The position numbers and the translations under genes were made by a program. A model generated the notes under the pieces. The model was not told where the DNA came from and searched no databases. It saw nothing but the letters and a program-made list of their open reading frames with translations. Below, piece after piece: positions 22,013-32,367 of a stretch of 64,000 nt of DNA; position 1 is the first letter of the stretch, and each line of letters begins with the position of its first letter. Source of the DNA: Carettochelys insculpta (taxonomy: Eukaryota > Chordata > Testudines > Carettochelyidae); assembly GCF_033958435.1 (NCBI RefSeq), contig NC_134158.1:11152277-11216276 (forward strand), in the 5' to 3' direction.

Positions 22013-24910
22013 GTGGGAAATAATATATGGGCAAGATCAGATGTGAAACAATCGTGCATAAAAAAATCCACCACGTCTGTGAAAGGCGGACATATAAATA
22101 GTGGTAGTTTTCTAACATGCTTTTACACTAATGCTAGGAGTCTGTCTAATAAGATGGGTGAACTGGAGTACCTCATATCAAAGGAGGAAGTTGACATAAT
22201 AGGCATCTCAGAAACATGGTGGAATGAGGACAATCAGTGGGACACTATCATACCGGGATATAAATTATATCGGAAAGACAGAACAGGTCGTGCGGGTGGC
22301 GGAGTGGTACTATATGTGAAGGATAATATAGAATCAAATGAAGTAAAAATCCTAAAGGAATCAAAATGTTCCATAGAATCATTATGGATAACAATTCATT
22401 CCTCTAATATGAATATGGCATTAGGAATATATTACCGACCACCTAACCAGGACAGTGATAGTGATGCTGAAATGATGAGGGAGATTAGAGAGGCTATCAA
22501 AATAAAAAACACAGTAATAATAGGAGATTTCAATTATCCCCATATTGATTGGGTGCATGTCACCTCAGGACGGGATTCAGAGATTAAATTTCTTGATGCC
22601 TTAAATGACTGCTTCTTGGAGCAGCTAGTACAGGAACCCACAAGGGGAGAGTCGATTCTCGATCTAGTCTTGACTGGAACGCAGGATCTGGTCCAAGAGG
22701 TAACTGTTACTGGACCGCTTGGAAATAGTGACCACAATATAATAACTTTTAATATTCCTGTGTTGGGAAGAACACCGCAGCGGTCAAGCACTCTGGCATT
22801 TAATTTCAAAAAGGGGAATTACACTAAAATGAGGAAGCTAGTTAAACAGAAACTAAAAGGTAGAGTAATTAAACTAAAATCCCTGGAAGCTGCATGGAAA
22901 CTGTTTAAAGACACCATACTAGAGGCCCAACTTAAATGTATACCCCAAATAAAAAAACACAGTAAGAGACCTAACAAAGAACCACCATGGCTAAACAGCC
23001 ATGTTAAAAAGGCAGTGAGAGAGAAAAGGGCAGCTTTTAAAAAGTGGAAGTCAAATCCTAGTGAGGAAAATAGAAAGGAACATAAACACTCCCAAATTAA
23101 CTGTCATAATGTAGTAAGAAAAGCCAAAAAAGAGTTTGAGGAACAGCTAGCCAAAAATTCAAAAAACAATAGTAAAATGTTTTTTAAATACATTAGAAGC
23201 AGGAAGCCTGCTAAAAAAGCAGTGGGGCCCTTGGATGATAAAGATATAAAAGGAGCGATCAAGGAAGACAGTGCCATTGCGGAGCGATTAAATGATTTCT
23301 TTGCTTCAGTCTTCACGGCTGAAGATGTTACAGAGGTTCCTAAATCTGAGCCAGCCTTTTTAGGCGACAAATCTGAGGAACTCGCTCAGATTGAAGTGAC
23401 ATTAGAGGAGGTTTTGGAATTAATTGATAAGCTGAATAGTAACAAGTCTCCAGGACCAGATGGCATTCACCCAAGGGTTCTGAAAGAACTCAAATGTGAA
23501 ATTGCGGAGTTATTAACAGTGGTTTGTAACCTATCCTTTAAATCCACTTTGGTACCAAATGACTGGAAGACGGCCAATATAACACCAATATTTAAAAAAG
23601 GCTCTAGAGGAGATCCTGGCAATTATAGACCGATAAGTTTAACATCAGTACCAGGTAAATTAGTAGAAACACTAGTAAAGAGTAAAATTGCAAGGCACAT
23701 AGAAGAGCACGAATTGTTGGGCAAAAGTCAGCATGGTTTCTGCAGAGGGAAGTCGTGTCTGTCTAATCTATTAGAATTCTTTGAAGGGGTTAATAAACAT
23801 GCGGACAAGGGGCACCCAGTGGACATAATATACCTAGATTTCCAGAAAGCCTTTGACACGGTCCCACACCAAAGGCTTTTATGTAAATTAGGTGGTCATG
23901 GGATAGGAGGAAAGGTCCTTTCATGGATCGGGAATTGGTTAAAAGACAGAAAACAAAGGGTTGGAATAAATGGTAAATTTTCACAATGGAGGGGGGTAAC
24001 TAGTGGTGTTCCCCAGGGCTCAGTCCTGGGACCGATCCTGTTCAACTTGTTCATCAATGATCTAGAAAATGAGGTAAGCAGTGAGGTGGCAAAGTTTGCA
24101 GATGACACCAAGTTGTTCAGGACAGTCAAAAGCAAAAGGGATTGTGAAGAACTACAAAAAGATCTCAGCAAACTGAGTGATTGGGCAGCAAAATGGCAAA
24201 TGAAATTTAATGTGGGTAAGTGTAAGGTAATGCATGTTGGAAAAAATAACCCAAATTACACGTACTACATGATGGGGTCAAATTTAGCTACGACAGATCA
24301 GGAAAGGGATCTTGGAGTTATAGTGGATAGTTCTCTGAAGACATCCACGCAGTGTGCAGCGGCAGTTAGTAAGGCAAATAGGATGTTAGGAATTATTAAA
24401 AAAGGGATCGATAATAAGACAAAAGATATCATACTTCCCCTATATAAAACTATGGTACGCCCACATCTCGAGTACTGCGTGCAGATGTGGTCTCCTCACC
24501 TCAAAAAAGATATATTGGCATTAGAAAAGGTTCAGAAAAGGGCGACTAAGATGATTAGGGGCTTGGAAAGGGTCCCATATGGGGAGAGGCTAGAGAGACT
24601 GGGACTTTTCAGTTTGGAAAAAAGGCGATTGAGGGGCGATATGATAGAGGTATATAAAATCATGAATGGTGTGGAGAAAGTGAATATAGAAAAATTATTT
24701 ACCTTTTCCCATAATACAAGAACTAGGGGACACCAAATGAAATTGATGGGTAGTAGGTTCAAAACTAATAAAAGGAAATTTTTCTTCACACAGCGCACAG
24801 TCAACCTGTGGAACTCCTTGCCCGAGGAGGCTGTGAAGGCCAGGACTCTATTAGGGTTTAAAAAAGAGCTTGATAAATTTTTGCAGGTCAGGTCCATAAA
24901 TGGCTATTAG
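22013..24910 (+). CDS. CR1 ORF2: APE endonuclease and reverse transcriptase
   Basis: 965 residues, uninterrupted. The N-terminal ~220 residues form an apurinic-type endonuclease ([56 protein letters not shown]). The reverse transcriptase runs from about residue 480 ([16 protein letters not shown]), through the metal-binding [11 protein letters not shown] and [20 protein letters not shown] to the catalytic [10 protein letters not shown]-terminal region with [14 protein letters not shown] and [13 protein letters not shown] is typical of CR1. All catalytic blocks I can recognise are intact. The true start could be a later Met. Base composition is clearly more AT-rich than the surrounding DNA. 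Confidence 0.93.
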   Translation: MGNNIWARSDVKQSCIKKSTTSVKGGHINSGSFLTCFYTNARSLSNKMGELEYLISKEEVDIIGISETWWNEDNQWDTIIPGYKLYRKDRTGRAGGGVVLYVKDNIESNEVKILKESKCSIESLWITIHSSNMNMALGIYYRPPNQDSDSDAEMMREIREAIKIKNTVIIGDFNYPHIDWVHVTSGRDSEIKFLDALNDCFLEQLVQEPTRGESILDLVLTGTQDLVQEVTVTGPLGNSDHNIITFNIPVLGRTPQRSSTLAFNFKKGNYTKMRKLVKQKLKGRVIKLKSLEAAWKLFKDTILEAQLKCIPQIKKHSKRPNKEPPWLNSHVKKAVREKRAAFKKWKSNPSEENRKEHKHSQINCHNVVRKAKKEFEEQLAKNSKNNSKMFFKYIRSRKPAKKAVGPLDDKDIKGAIKEDSAIAERLNDFFASVFTAEDVTEVPKSEPAFLGDKSEELAQIEVTLEEVLELIDKLNSNKSPGPDGIHPRVLKELKCEIAELLTVVCNLSFKSTLVPNDWKTANITPIFKKGSRGDPGNYRPISLTSVPGKLVETLVKSKIARHIEEHELLGKSQHGFCRGKSCLSNLLEFFEGVNKHADKGHPVDIIYLDFQKAFDTVPHQRLLCKLGGHGIGGKVLSWIGNWLKDRKQRVGINGKFSQWRGVTSGVPQGSVLGPILFNLFINDLENEVSSEVAKFADDTKLFRTVKSKRDCEELQKDLSKLSDWAAKWQMKFNVGKCKVMHVGKNNPNYTYYMMGSNLATTDQERDLGVIVDSSLKTSTQCAAAVSKANRMLGIIKKGIDNKTKDIILPLYKTMVRPHLEYCVQMWSPHLKKDILALEKVQKRATKMIRGLERVPYGERLERLGLFSLEKRRLRGDMIEVYKIMNGVEKVNIEKLFTFSHNTRTRGHQMKLMGSRFKTNKRKFFFTQRTVNLWNSLPEEAVKARTLLGFKKELDKFLQVRSINGY

Positions 24911-25103
24911 CCAGGGATAAAGTATGGTGCCCTAGCCTTCATAACAAGGGCAGGAGATGGATGGCAGGAGATAAATCACTTGTCTTCTGTTCTCCTTCTC
25001 TGGGGCACCTGGCATTGGCCACCGTCGGCAGATGGGATGCTGGGCTTGATGGACCTTTGGTCTGACCCAGTATGGCCATTCTTATGTTCTTATGTTCTTA
25101 TGT

Positions 25104-26799
25104 AACAGTTCAAAGGCAGCTCTTAGCAGGGCACTGCCGGCTGGTCCGGAAGTGGGCAACGCCAGTCAGAAATACCAAACCAACCCGTGCGCCGGCAGTT
25201 CCCGAGGTGATATCAGCAGCGAGAGGTCTCTGAAAGGGCTGTCCAGGCCGAGCCCCACCTGGCAGTTGGGGCACCGAAGGGAGGGGGCAGCCAGAAGGTT
25301 TTAAGTGCCCTGTCGCTAAAGGGTTCGGCTTAAGAAAACCTCCCCGGGGTCACAGAGGTCCTGACCCTGGGACAGCCACTGCCTCCACCCAAGCGCCTTT
25401 ATATCCCAGGCAGACACACTCGGGGCGTCTCCCTGTGGGGGTGACCCTGAGCTCTGAGCCCTCCCTCAGGAGAGAGCTTGGCAACAACCTGCAGCTCCTG
25501 AACCGCTGAGCTCTGAGTCACAGGACGCGCACACGGAGCCCCTGCCTCTCGCACGCAGGGATCGGGCCCCACTCGGGCCGGGGCGATGTTGTTACCAGCA
25601 CAGGCGCTGTCCTCGCTAAGCACACTCGGTTGCTGGGCGTTATGGAGCACGGCAACGGCAGATGAACGTGCGCGTGAGCAAACTTTTCCTCCCTGCAGTT
25701 AGGGCTCCCCCCATCTAACGTGATCCAGACGGGTGGCAGGTTCGGTTGTGTGCGGATGACACAAAACCCTTTTGGCGTGTAAGAAAACGTGTCTGTGCAC
25801 TGTGGGACTGGACGAATCTGTGTGCAAATGTGAAAACACAGACGTGAAAACACTCACTCGTTCGAGCAGTTTCAACGAGACGGCTGAGCCTGAGCCCAGC
25901 AGCCAGTGGCGCTGCTCCCCCTTCAACACTGCCAAAGGGAGCCCTGGGGTACGGCACAGAGAGCTACTGCCCGGGCGGCGGTGTAGGAGTTACAGGCGCA
26001 GGGAGAGGGCGGTGCTGCATCAGCCAGGCGGAGCAGCCCTGCACCAAACCCAAAATACATTTAAAACAAATAAGCTGCTGCCTGGACTGCACATCCCCCG
26101 TGTGAATTTCGTCCCTGGTCCCAGGCTCATTCCATCCAGCCCCTCTCCTCCGGCCTCGGACGACCGCCGCAGGCAAATCACTGCGCAGGGCTCCATCCTG
26201 GGTGTGCGTCACGCAGGGAGAGCGCTGGAGTTCCCTCCACAAGGGCTCAAAGGGCCCTGGAGGTTCCCCCATGTGTCTTCTCTCCAGCTCACCACTTCAG
26301 GAGCATCCGGGCTGCGCCCTGAGCCCGGGCGGATCGCTGGCCCGGCCTAACAGAGGAGGGACTCCAGGGTTACAGGGCAGCAGCTCGCCCCACAGCTGCA
26401 GCCGGCACCGAGGTCTGGGCGACTGGCGACTGGGGTGTGGCGTGTGGCTGCTTTGGCAGTTTTACTGTCCTTGTTCTGGTTCTTTCTTTACAGTAACGAA
26501 CCGTCAGATGCGAGAGGCCAGAGGCCGGGCTGGGCCCAGCAAGCTCTGCTCTGCGGGGTCAGGCCTGAGCTGTCGCTGACTGGGGGTGGGGCTGGCAGCA
26601 CCTGGGCGGACGTGGTTGGTGGGTTTCACGACCTCTCACCAGCGTGTGCGAGGAGGGCCAGGCCGTGGCACCGGGGGCGCGGCAGGGCCTGCGGGAATGG
26701 CTAGCGTGACGTCTGGCTGGCCAGTGGCGACCGCGGGGCTCTGTGTGACGGGCATGGTGGGGGACCCCGTCTAGGGCGGCCACCCCCCTCCCTCTGCCC
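25104..26799. other. intergenic, nothing recognised
   Basis: Sequence between the CR1 tail and the CpG-rich block. Several open frames of 80-190 codons exist but none shows a recognisable domain or consistent splice signals. Confidence 0.5.
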
Positions 26800-27204
26800 C
26801 TGCTCAGTGCTGTGTACTGGGCTTGTGGGGTCCGGCTGCCGGCAGCGTCGGGGTGCTGCTCTCGCGCCTTCGGTCCCCACTGGAGACCAGCCGGCGCTGC
26901 TGAAGTGGGTCTGTCCCACGGGAGCTCAGCGCCGAACGAGCCCTGGGGCTGGTCTCCAACGCGCCCCGTCTCCGCTGGCTGGTCTGGGGCACAGCCCCCC
27001 AGGCCCCTCTCCCGCACCGGCTGTGCGCACGTCGCCCTGCGCTGTCCCCCCCCGCGGGGCCCCAGAGCCCCGCCGGGCGGCAGAGGGACCGGACCCTGTC
27101 CCGGCCGGGGGCTCCCGCGGGCAAGGGGGCGGGGAGCCCGGCCCGTCCCGGCGGGGGGCGCTGGGTCTGGGGCAGACCCCGCTCTGTTGCAATGCGCGCT
27201 GGCT

Positions 27205-27220
27205 CCAGCAGGGGGCAGCG
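27205..27220 (+). promoter_or_regulatory. CTCF-like site
   Basis: CCAGCAGGGGGCAGCG matches the core of the vertebrate CTCF consensus (CCASYAGRKGGCRS). In mammals, CTCF sites between class II genes organise chromatin loops. Function here is inferred. Confidence 0.6.
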
Positions 27221-27263
27221 GCCTCCGCCCGCAGCTCGTACCCCGGGCGCGGGGCTCGCCCTG

Positions 27264-27305
27264 CCTGGCGACGGGTGACGCGGGGCCGTTCTACCCTCCC
27301 ATTGG
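27264..27305 (+). promoter_or_regulatory. X-Y-like module in intergenic CpG block
   Basis: CCTGGCGACGGGTGACGC resembles the X box of beta gene 1 (three differences over 18 bases, TGACGC half intact). It is followed, with an X-start to ATTGG span of 42 bp, by CCCATTGG. The true class II genes here have spans of 41-43 bp. It may be a chance match in GC-rich DNA. Confidence 0.4.
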
Positions 27306-27399
27306 CCGAGCCACGGGCCGCCTGGCCGAGGAACCGCAGGGCGAGGGCCGCTTCTCCCGCAGCCCCGCCGGCTCCCCCGCCGCTTCCCCCGCCCGCAGC

Positions 27400-27412
27400 G
27401 GGAACCGAAACC
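27400..27412 (+). promoter_or_regulatory. IRF/ISRE-like site
   Basis: GGGAACCGAAACC fits the GGAANNGAAAC form of interferon response elements. It lies about 100 bp downstream of the X-Y-like module. Confidence 0.4.
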
Positions 27413-27480
27413 CCGGGCGTCTGCAGCTGCGCGGCCCCCAGCGCCCAGCGCCGGGCCCAAAGGCCGCCCCAAGCCAGCCC

Positions 27481-27700
27481 CAGCCTCAGTGCAGGTCTGT
27501 GCAGCGCCTGGCACAAGGGGCCGGACCACCGATATGGGGGTGGTGCGGGGCTCCCAGCCTCAGTCTGGGTCTGTGCAGCGCCTGGCACAAGGGACCAGAC
27601 CACCGACCCGGGGGGGTTCCAGCACGGGGAATGGCCCCGAGCCAACCTCAGTGCGGGTCTGTGCAGCACCTGGCGCAAGGGGCCGGACCACCGACAGCAG
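27481..27700 (+). repeat. three copies of a ~50-bp sequence
   Basis: A segment of about 40-50 bases (GTCTGTGCAGCGCCTGGCAC, then AAGGGGCCGGACCACCGA) appears three times at irregular spacing of 76-103 bases. The region 27,701-28,196 after it has no recognisable feature. Confidence 0.6.
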
Positions 27701-28196
27701 GGCACAATGGCACCTGGGCACAGGGATACGGAAAGACCTGGGAGACTCGGGCCAGGGCCGGGGTGGGGGTCCGTTGTGCTCCTGGCAGCACTGGGGGCTG
27801 AGGCTCTGCCCCCTCTTGGGCATGGAGAGGTTCCCCCGCCTCACTTGGGGCAATAGGGACCTGAGCTCTGGTGAGCGGGTCTGGGTGGTGCTGACCCAGT
27901 GGCAAGGCTGGGAGGGGGGAGCAGTCCTGGAGCAAGGCCTGGGGTGTCTCAGATATGGGTGTCAGGCCCAGGGGGAGCTCAGACATTTCCGTTGGGGGGG
28001 GCTTAGACACGGGAGCCGGGCCCGGGGGGGCAGTCTGGGAGCCAGGCATTGGGGGGGCAGTATGGGAGCCAGGCATGGGGGAAGGGGACAGTCCAGGCTG
28101 TGCTGCTACCCCGCCACCCCATGCCAATCCAGATTTCAATCTGTGCAAAACTCCCAGGGGCAGAGGTCACCTGAACTCCACTCCCTGTGTGGGGTG

Positions 28197-28616
28197 TGTG
28201 ATGGAGTGGGGGGGAGTGCATGTGTGAGTCAGGCTGGATGTCCGAGGCAAGCAGCAGCTCCCAGTGGCTAAGGATGACCCTGGGGCTACAACTGGCAGAT
28301 AACACCTCTGCCTGAACAAAGAGCAGGGAGGAGCTGAGAGGGGTTTTTTGAATCGGGGGTGGCAGTTAGAGGCTAGGAAAAGGGAGAGCTGGAAGGCAGC
28401 CAGCCTGAGGAGGGGGAAGCTACACCCCAGAGGGGCACCCCTCGGGGTCTTCTCCCCAGGACGGGTTGGAAGGACTGTCTCTGGCTGCTGCACTGTCGCT
28501 TCTGTGAGAAACTGGGCATCTGTTGCCTAATAAACCTCCTGTTGTACCTGCTGAGTGAGAGTCTCTCCTGCCAGCGGACGGGGTGCAGTGCAGGGGGACC
28601 CCGGAACCCCATCACA
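28197..28616 (+). mobile_element. solo LTR, family B
   Basis: 420 bp with ends TGTGATGG...CCCATCACA. It is the only family-B copy here that keeps a poly(A) signal (CCTAATAAACC near 28,530). Flanks GGGTG and GGGGG are compatible with a 5-bp target duplication with one change. Family B shares its termini and 3' part with the LTRs of the complete elements but differs in the middle. Confidence 0.8.
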
Positions 28617-28822
28617 GGGGGCAAGACTGAGCTGACAGGGAAGGGCTGAGGGAACCACTGCCCCCCATCACCCCCCTCCCCGCAGGGTTGCCAACTGTCC
28701 GTACATTCACAGACAGTCTGTAAGACAGCAGCCGAAACGGGACGTGTCTGTGAAGTCCGTAAAACAATTTTGGTTTCTGTCAAAGTGCAATAAAATTTCA
28801 AAATCCGGCAGCTACTGTATGG

Positions 28823-29265
28823 CAGCGGTTCCCGAACCTTTTCCAGCCCGGTACAACTGCTCCTCAGGCGCCCTCTGAGAAACGCTGCCTCTTTTTCACG
28901 TTATCACACTACCCAGGAGATGCATCAGGAGCAGAAAACATTTCATAGTAATGTCCATCAGCTCATTGTACGGTAAGCGCAACTCAGCAAACGGCCGGGC
29001 AGCCGGCGTCACCAGCACGCACGGGGCAGGGACCACAGATGCAACACCTGAGCCTGGTCTGGCCTGGCTGTGAGCTGAGGCAGCGGGTCTGGCCCACCAA
29101 AGCGCCTCCCCCAGTCTATTATTCTGTTAAAGTGCGGCCGGGCGGTTTTTCCTACTTTTTCCCCGGGAACGGGCCTGGGGCCGCCAGGACTGGATTTCAC
29201 AGGCCCGACGCTGCTGCAGCTGGCGGAAGGCCGGTGTGCGGCGGGAAGTGGGTCGAGAACCGCTG
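28823..29265. mobile_element. hAT-like non-autonomous DNA transposon (putative)
   Basis: The ends form an inverted repeat: CAGCGGTTCCCGAACC at 28,823 and, as reverse complement, CAGCGGTTCTCGACCC at 29,265. CAG...CTG termini of this type are usual for hAT-derived MITEs. No clear 8-bp target duplication was found. Just before it, at 28,684-28,705, CAGGGTTGCCAACTGTCC looks like the end of another element of this superfamily. Confidence 0.5.
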
Positions 29266-29728
29266 AGCTGGAGCAGGTCCCCGGACTTTACGCAGCTGTG
29301 ACCCCGTTTCTCCAGCACCCTTTTTTGTGGCCCAAACATAGAACCGCGCGCAAAGGACGAAGGAGAACGGCCCCGCTCAGTGTTTGTTTGCTCAGAACAG
29401 GGATCGACACAGCGATAATCTGTGTGTCCCCAGGCACCGGGGCTGGGCCCTGCACCCCCCTTCGGGGAAGTTCTCTGGAGAATTAAATCCCCTCTGAGCT
29501 GGTCCCCGTGTCCTGTACCCGACGCAGCGGGAACCGGGCGGTTTAGTTGGGTCTTTAGCCCGGGGGGGCGAAGACTTTCCACATTCGGCCGTTTTTGCGC
29601 CCTAATCTGGTGCCACGGCCCGGGGGAACAATTCCCCCACGAGAAACCTCCCGGGCCCTGCGGCTCGCCCCTTCTGTCCCTACATGAAACGTCTGTGGGT
29701 TGGCCCCAGCGCGGCCCGGCCGCATTCT

Positions 29729-29772
29729 GCCGGAGACCGATGACGCTACCCGGCGCCGCGCGCTGATTGGCC
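29729..29772 (+). promoter_or_regulatory. orphan class II-type X-Y promoter module
   Basis: The X box GCCGGAGACCGATGACGC (29729-29746) matches the X box of beta gene 1 in 14 of 18 positions, including GATGACGCT. It is followed at the correct distance by a perfect Y box CTGATTGGCC (29763-29772). Span from X start to Y core is 42 bp. About 95 bp upstream is a kappaB-like palindrome GGGGGAACAATTCCCCC (29,623-29,639). No leader exon or alpha/beta domain follows within several kb. It could be a relic of a lost class I or II gene, the promoter of a noncoding transcript, or a distal CIITA-bound element. Flanking 29,266-29,728 and 29,773-30,136 hold nothing else I recognise. Confidence 0.6.
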
Positions 29773-30136
29773 GGGAGCGAGGGGTTACTTGAGTTCAAGG
29801 TGAAGTGGAAGCTTCGGGGGAAAGCCCCGCGTGGGGGGAGGAGCTGGGGGGGGAAATTGACACGCACCAGCGCTGCCCTGGGACACGGACCCCACCCCCC
29901 GCGTACTGCTGCACGGGGAGCGCTGGGGGAGGGGTAACCTGGGGGGGTGGGATGTGGGAGACGCCCCCCGGGGCACAGGGTGCAGCTGGCGCAGGGCTGG
30001 GAGGGGTCGGGCTGGGGGCGAGCGCTGGGAGATGGCAACGGTCGGGGTGAATCGGGGCTGTGACAGGACTGGGCTGGGCTGAGCTGGGCTGGCAGCGACC
30101 CCCGAGGAGCAACCCCCGCACCTCCCCACAGCAGGG

Positions 30137-30563
30137 TGTGATGGGGTTTGGGGGTCCCCAAGCTCTGCCCCCGACCCCCGGCCGCAGGCAGGAGTGACTC
30201 TCACCCAGCAGGTAGCACAGGAGGTGTATGAGGCAACAGAGCCCAGCTCAGCACAGAGGGGTCAGTGCAGCCGGCAGAGACAGTCATTCCAACCCGTCCT
30301 GGGGAGAGGAGCCCGAGGGGTGCCCCTCTGGGGTGTAGCTCCCCCCTCACCAGGCTGGCTGCCCTCCAGCTCCCTCTCCCCCAGCCTCTAACTGCCGCCT
30401 CCGATTCCAACCCAGCTCGGCTCCTCCCTGCTCTGTGCTCAGGTCAGAGGTGTTACCTGCCAGCCCAGGTACAGCCCAGGGGTCATCCTTAGCCCTGGGA
30501 GCTGCTCTGCCTGTCACACACACACACACCTCCAGCCTGAGTCTCACACACGCCCCCATCACA
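30137..30563 (-). mobile_element. solo LTR, family B, with exact target duplication
   Basis: 427 bp, TGTGATGG...CCATCACA, read on the minus strand. It is flanked by the perfect 5-bp direct repeat CAGGG (30132-30136 and 30564-30568). This proves insertion of an LTR element followed by LTR-LTR recombination. The AATAAA position is mutated (CATACAC). The following 30,569-31,099 has no recognised feature. Confidence 0.9.
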
Positions 30564-31099
30564 CAGGGTTAGCAATGCAGCTTGCAGACATGGTCACGTC
30601 CCTTTTCCTCCTCGCTCGTCCCTGCTCACACGCCCCAGCGCCTCTCAGCCCTGCGCTGAGAACTCCCCCGGAGGCAGGGATCTCGCAGTTGTGGCTTTCC
30701 CAGGCTGCCTCCTGTCCTGGAGATTTAGCTGACTCCCCCGTGCCTGTGTAAGCTGCGTGCAGGGGAGATTCAGGGCTGCCCAGTGAGCAGCTGCTCCCAC
30801 CACTAGATTTTGTGTTTCTGTTGGTGGTGTATCCGTCTACCTCAGAGCGCATGAAATTTATTCCCCACATGGGTGGAAACAATTAAAGGGAACGCAGGGG
30901 CCAGGTGGATGCAGTGAAACGCAGAGCACGGGCGCCGGTGACACCGGTGTGTAAGTGATCCAGGCCTGGTGGTTCGAAAGGGCCGAGTTCCACAGATACC
31001 GTGTCAGCGCTGAGTGGCTGCAGAGGAGGAAACTGCTGGGACAGACCCAGCGTCCTGTGTCACACCAAACACAGCCAGGAACTGCAGTGGGGCCTTCCA

Positions 31100-31640
31100 C
31101 AGACTCACAGCTCTAGCACTGGAAGGGCCCGCGAGGGCATCGAGTCCAGTCGCTGGCCCCCCACAGCAGAACCGTGCACCAGGCCACCCCGATAGAGATT
31201 TATCCACCCGGCTCTCAAATATCTCCAGTGCTAGAGCGTCCACAACCTCCCCCGGCAAGTTCTCCCCCTGCTCAGCCACCCGGGCAACTAGGAATTGCTT
31301 TCTAATGTCCAGCCTGAACCTCCTTTGCTGCAGTTTGTCTGTTATTTCGTGGCCTATCCTCTCAGGCCAAGGAGAGTTTTCTCCCTCCTCCTTGTGACTC
31401 CCTTTCAGGTACTTGAAAGCTGCTGTCCTGTCCTCTCTCAGCTTCTCGTTTCCAGACTAAACAAACCCACGTCTATTAACCTTCTCTCCCAGACCATAGT
31501 CTCTAGACTTTAACCACTTTACTTGCTCGTCTCTGGACCTCTCCAGTTTCTCCACGTCTCTCCTAAAATGCAGTGCCCAGAACGGGCCACAGGACCCCAA
31601 TGGAGGCCGAATCAGCACAGAGTAGAGCGGAGGTTCTGCC
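31100..31640 (-). mobile_element. CR1 fragment, antisense, decayed
   Basis: The plus strand reads as the complement of a CR1 3' region. It has GCACTGGAAGGGCC, TCAAATATCTCCAGTGCTAG, AATTGCTTTCTAATGTCCAG, and TCAGCTTCTCGTTTCCAG followed by ACTAAACAA. This corresponds to the [10 protein letters not shown] part of ORF2 and the 3' UTR. It is 5' truncated and full of stops. The segment 31,641-31,870 has no recognised feature. Confidence 0.8.
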
Positions 31641-31869
31641 TGTCTTCATCGTTACAGTTTGGACTCGCTAACGCTCATCTTCATGTTGCTTGGCCGTGTT
31701 AAAACAAGCCGGCGTTTCTGCCTTTCCTGCATCGTTGCAGTTTTACCAACCGCAGCTAGTAAAATGCCTGACCAGGGGTGAGGGTTTTAAAATGGTTCTT
31801 ATTGTCTTTCATTAACCCTGTCGGCTACTGAGTTCTGTAGCTTCCCTTAGCCACTGACGGTATTTGTTG

Positions 31870-31870
<1 letters not shown>

Positions 31871-31902
<32 letters not shown>

Positions 31903-32367
31903 AGGGGGCTCCTAAAGGGTGTGGGAGGCGCCTCCTAAGGGTAATGTGGGGCCCAGGTGACACCTCTGGGCTGCAGACAAAGGTGGAGGTGGAGCCTGAG
32001 GGGTTTGAATTGGAACTGGGAGTTGGGAGCAGTGAGTCTGGGCTGGGTGGGAGAGAGGCAAAGGAGGGGGCCAGGCCCCGGCTCTGGGGACCCCTCTAGG
32101 CCTCCTCTCCCCAGCGTGGATGGGACTGGCTGTCTCTGCCGGCTGCACTGACTCCTCTGTACGACGCTGTGGTCTGTCGGCTAATAAACCCGCTGTTCTC
32201 CTGCCAGTGAGAGTCACTCCTGCCTGCGGCCAGGTGCAGAGCCTGGGGACCCCAAAACCCATCACACTCCTGCCTGCAGCCAGGTGCAGAGCCTGGGGAC
32301 CCCAAAACCCATCACACTCCTGCCTGCAGCCAGGTGCAGAGCCTGGGGACCCCTGAACCCCATCACA
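31871..32367 (+). mobile_element. solo LTR, family A, with triplicated 3' end
   Basis: The start is obscured by a (TG)n run at 31,871-31,901. The body matches family A (GACACCTCTGGGCTGCAGAC, GGTTTGAATTGGAACTGGGA, CTAATAAACCCGCTG). The last ~58 bases, ending in CCCATCACA, are present three times in tandem (32,210-32,367), with ACTCCTGCCTGCAGCCAGG starting the extra units. Confidence 0.8.

Larger units (their letters stand above)
16483..25103 (+). mobile_element. CR1 LINE, apparently full length, interrupted by a nested LTR retrotransposon
   Basis: The 5' UTR starts at or near 16,483 and runs to 16,842. An LTR element then occupies 16,843-20,815. CR1 sequence resumes at 20,816, followed by ORF1 (20979-21902), ORF2 (22013-24910) and a 3' UTR ending in an octamer-type tail with repeated TTCTTATG near 25,080-25,103. 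A 35-bp sequence containing AACAGGGTGCGTGCTAACAG occurs at about 16,486 and again at about 20,824. This suggests a partly repeated 5' UTR (promoter monomers). CR1 elements move by target-primed reverse transcription. Both ORFs are uninterrupted, unlike the decayed CR1 pieces elsewhere in the window. The exact 5' end is uncertain. Confidence 0.9.
26800..27480. promoter_or_regulatory. CpG-rich block, candidate regulatory island
   Basis: Dense CpG with many GC boxes, standing out from its flanks. It contains a CTCF-like site, an X-Y-like module and an IRF-like site in that order within about 210 bp. No downstream exon is recognised on either strand. The call is by eye. Confidence 0.5.

Noticed and set aside
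26804..27856. Overlapping ORFs of 240-350 codons on both strands in the CpG-rich block
   Set aside because: GC-rich DNA has few stop codons. The translations are low-complexity Arg/Pro/Gly/Ala with no domain, and several frames are open at once.
29127..30161. 344-codon minus-strand ORF that could be a gene near the orphan X-Y module
   Set aside because: It crosses the putative hAT element and the start of the solo LTR, has no recognisable domain, and runs against the module's orientation.
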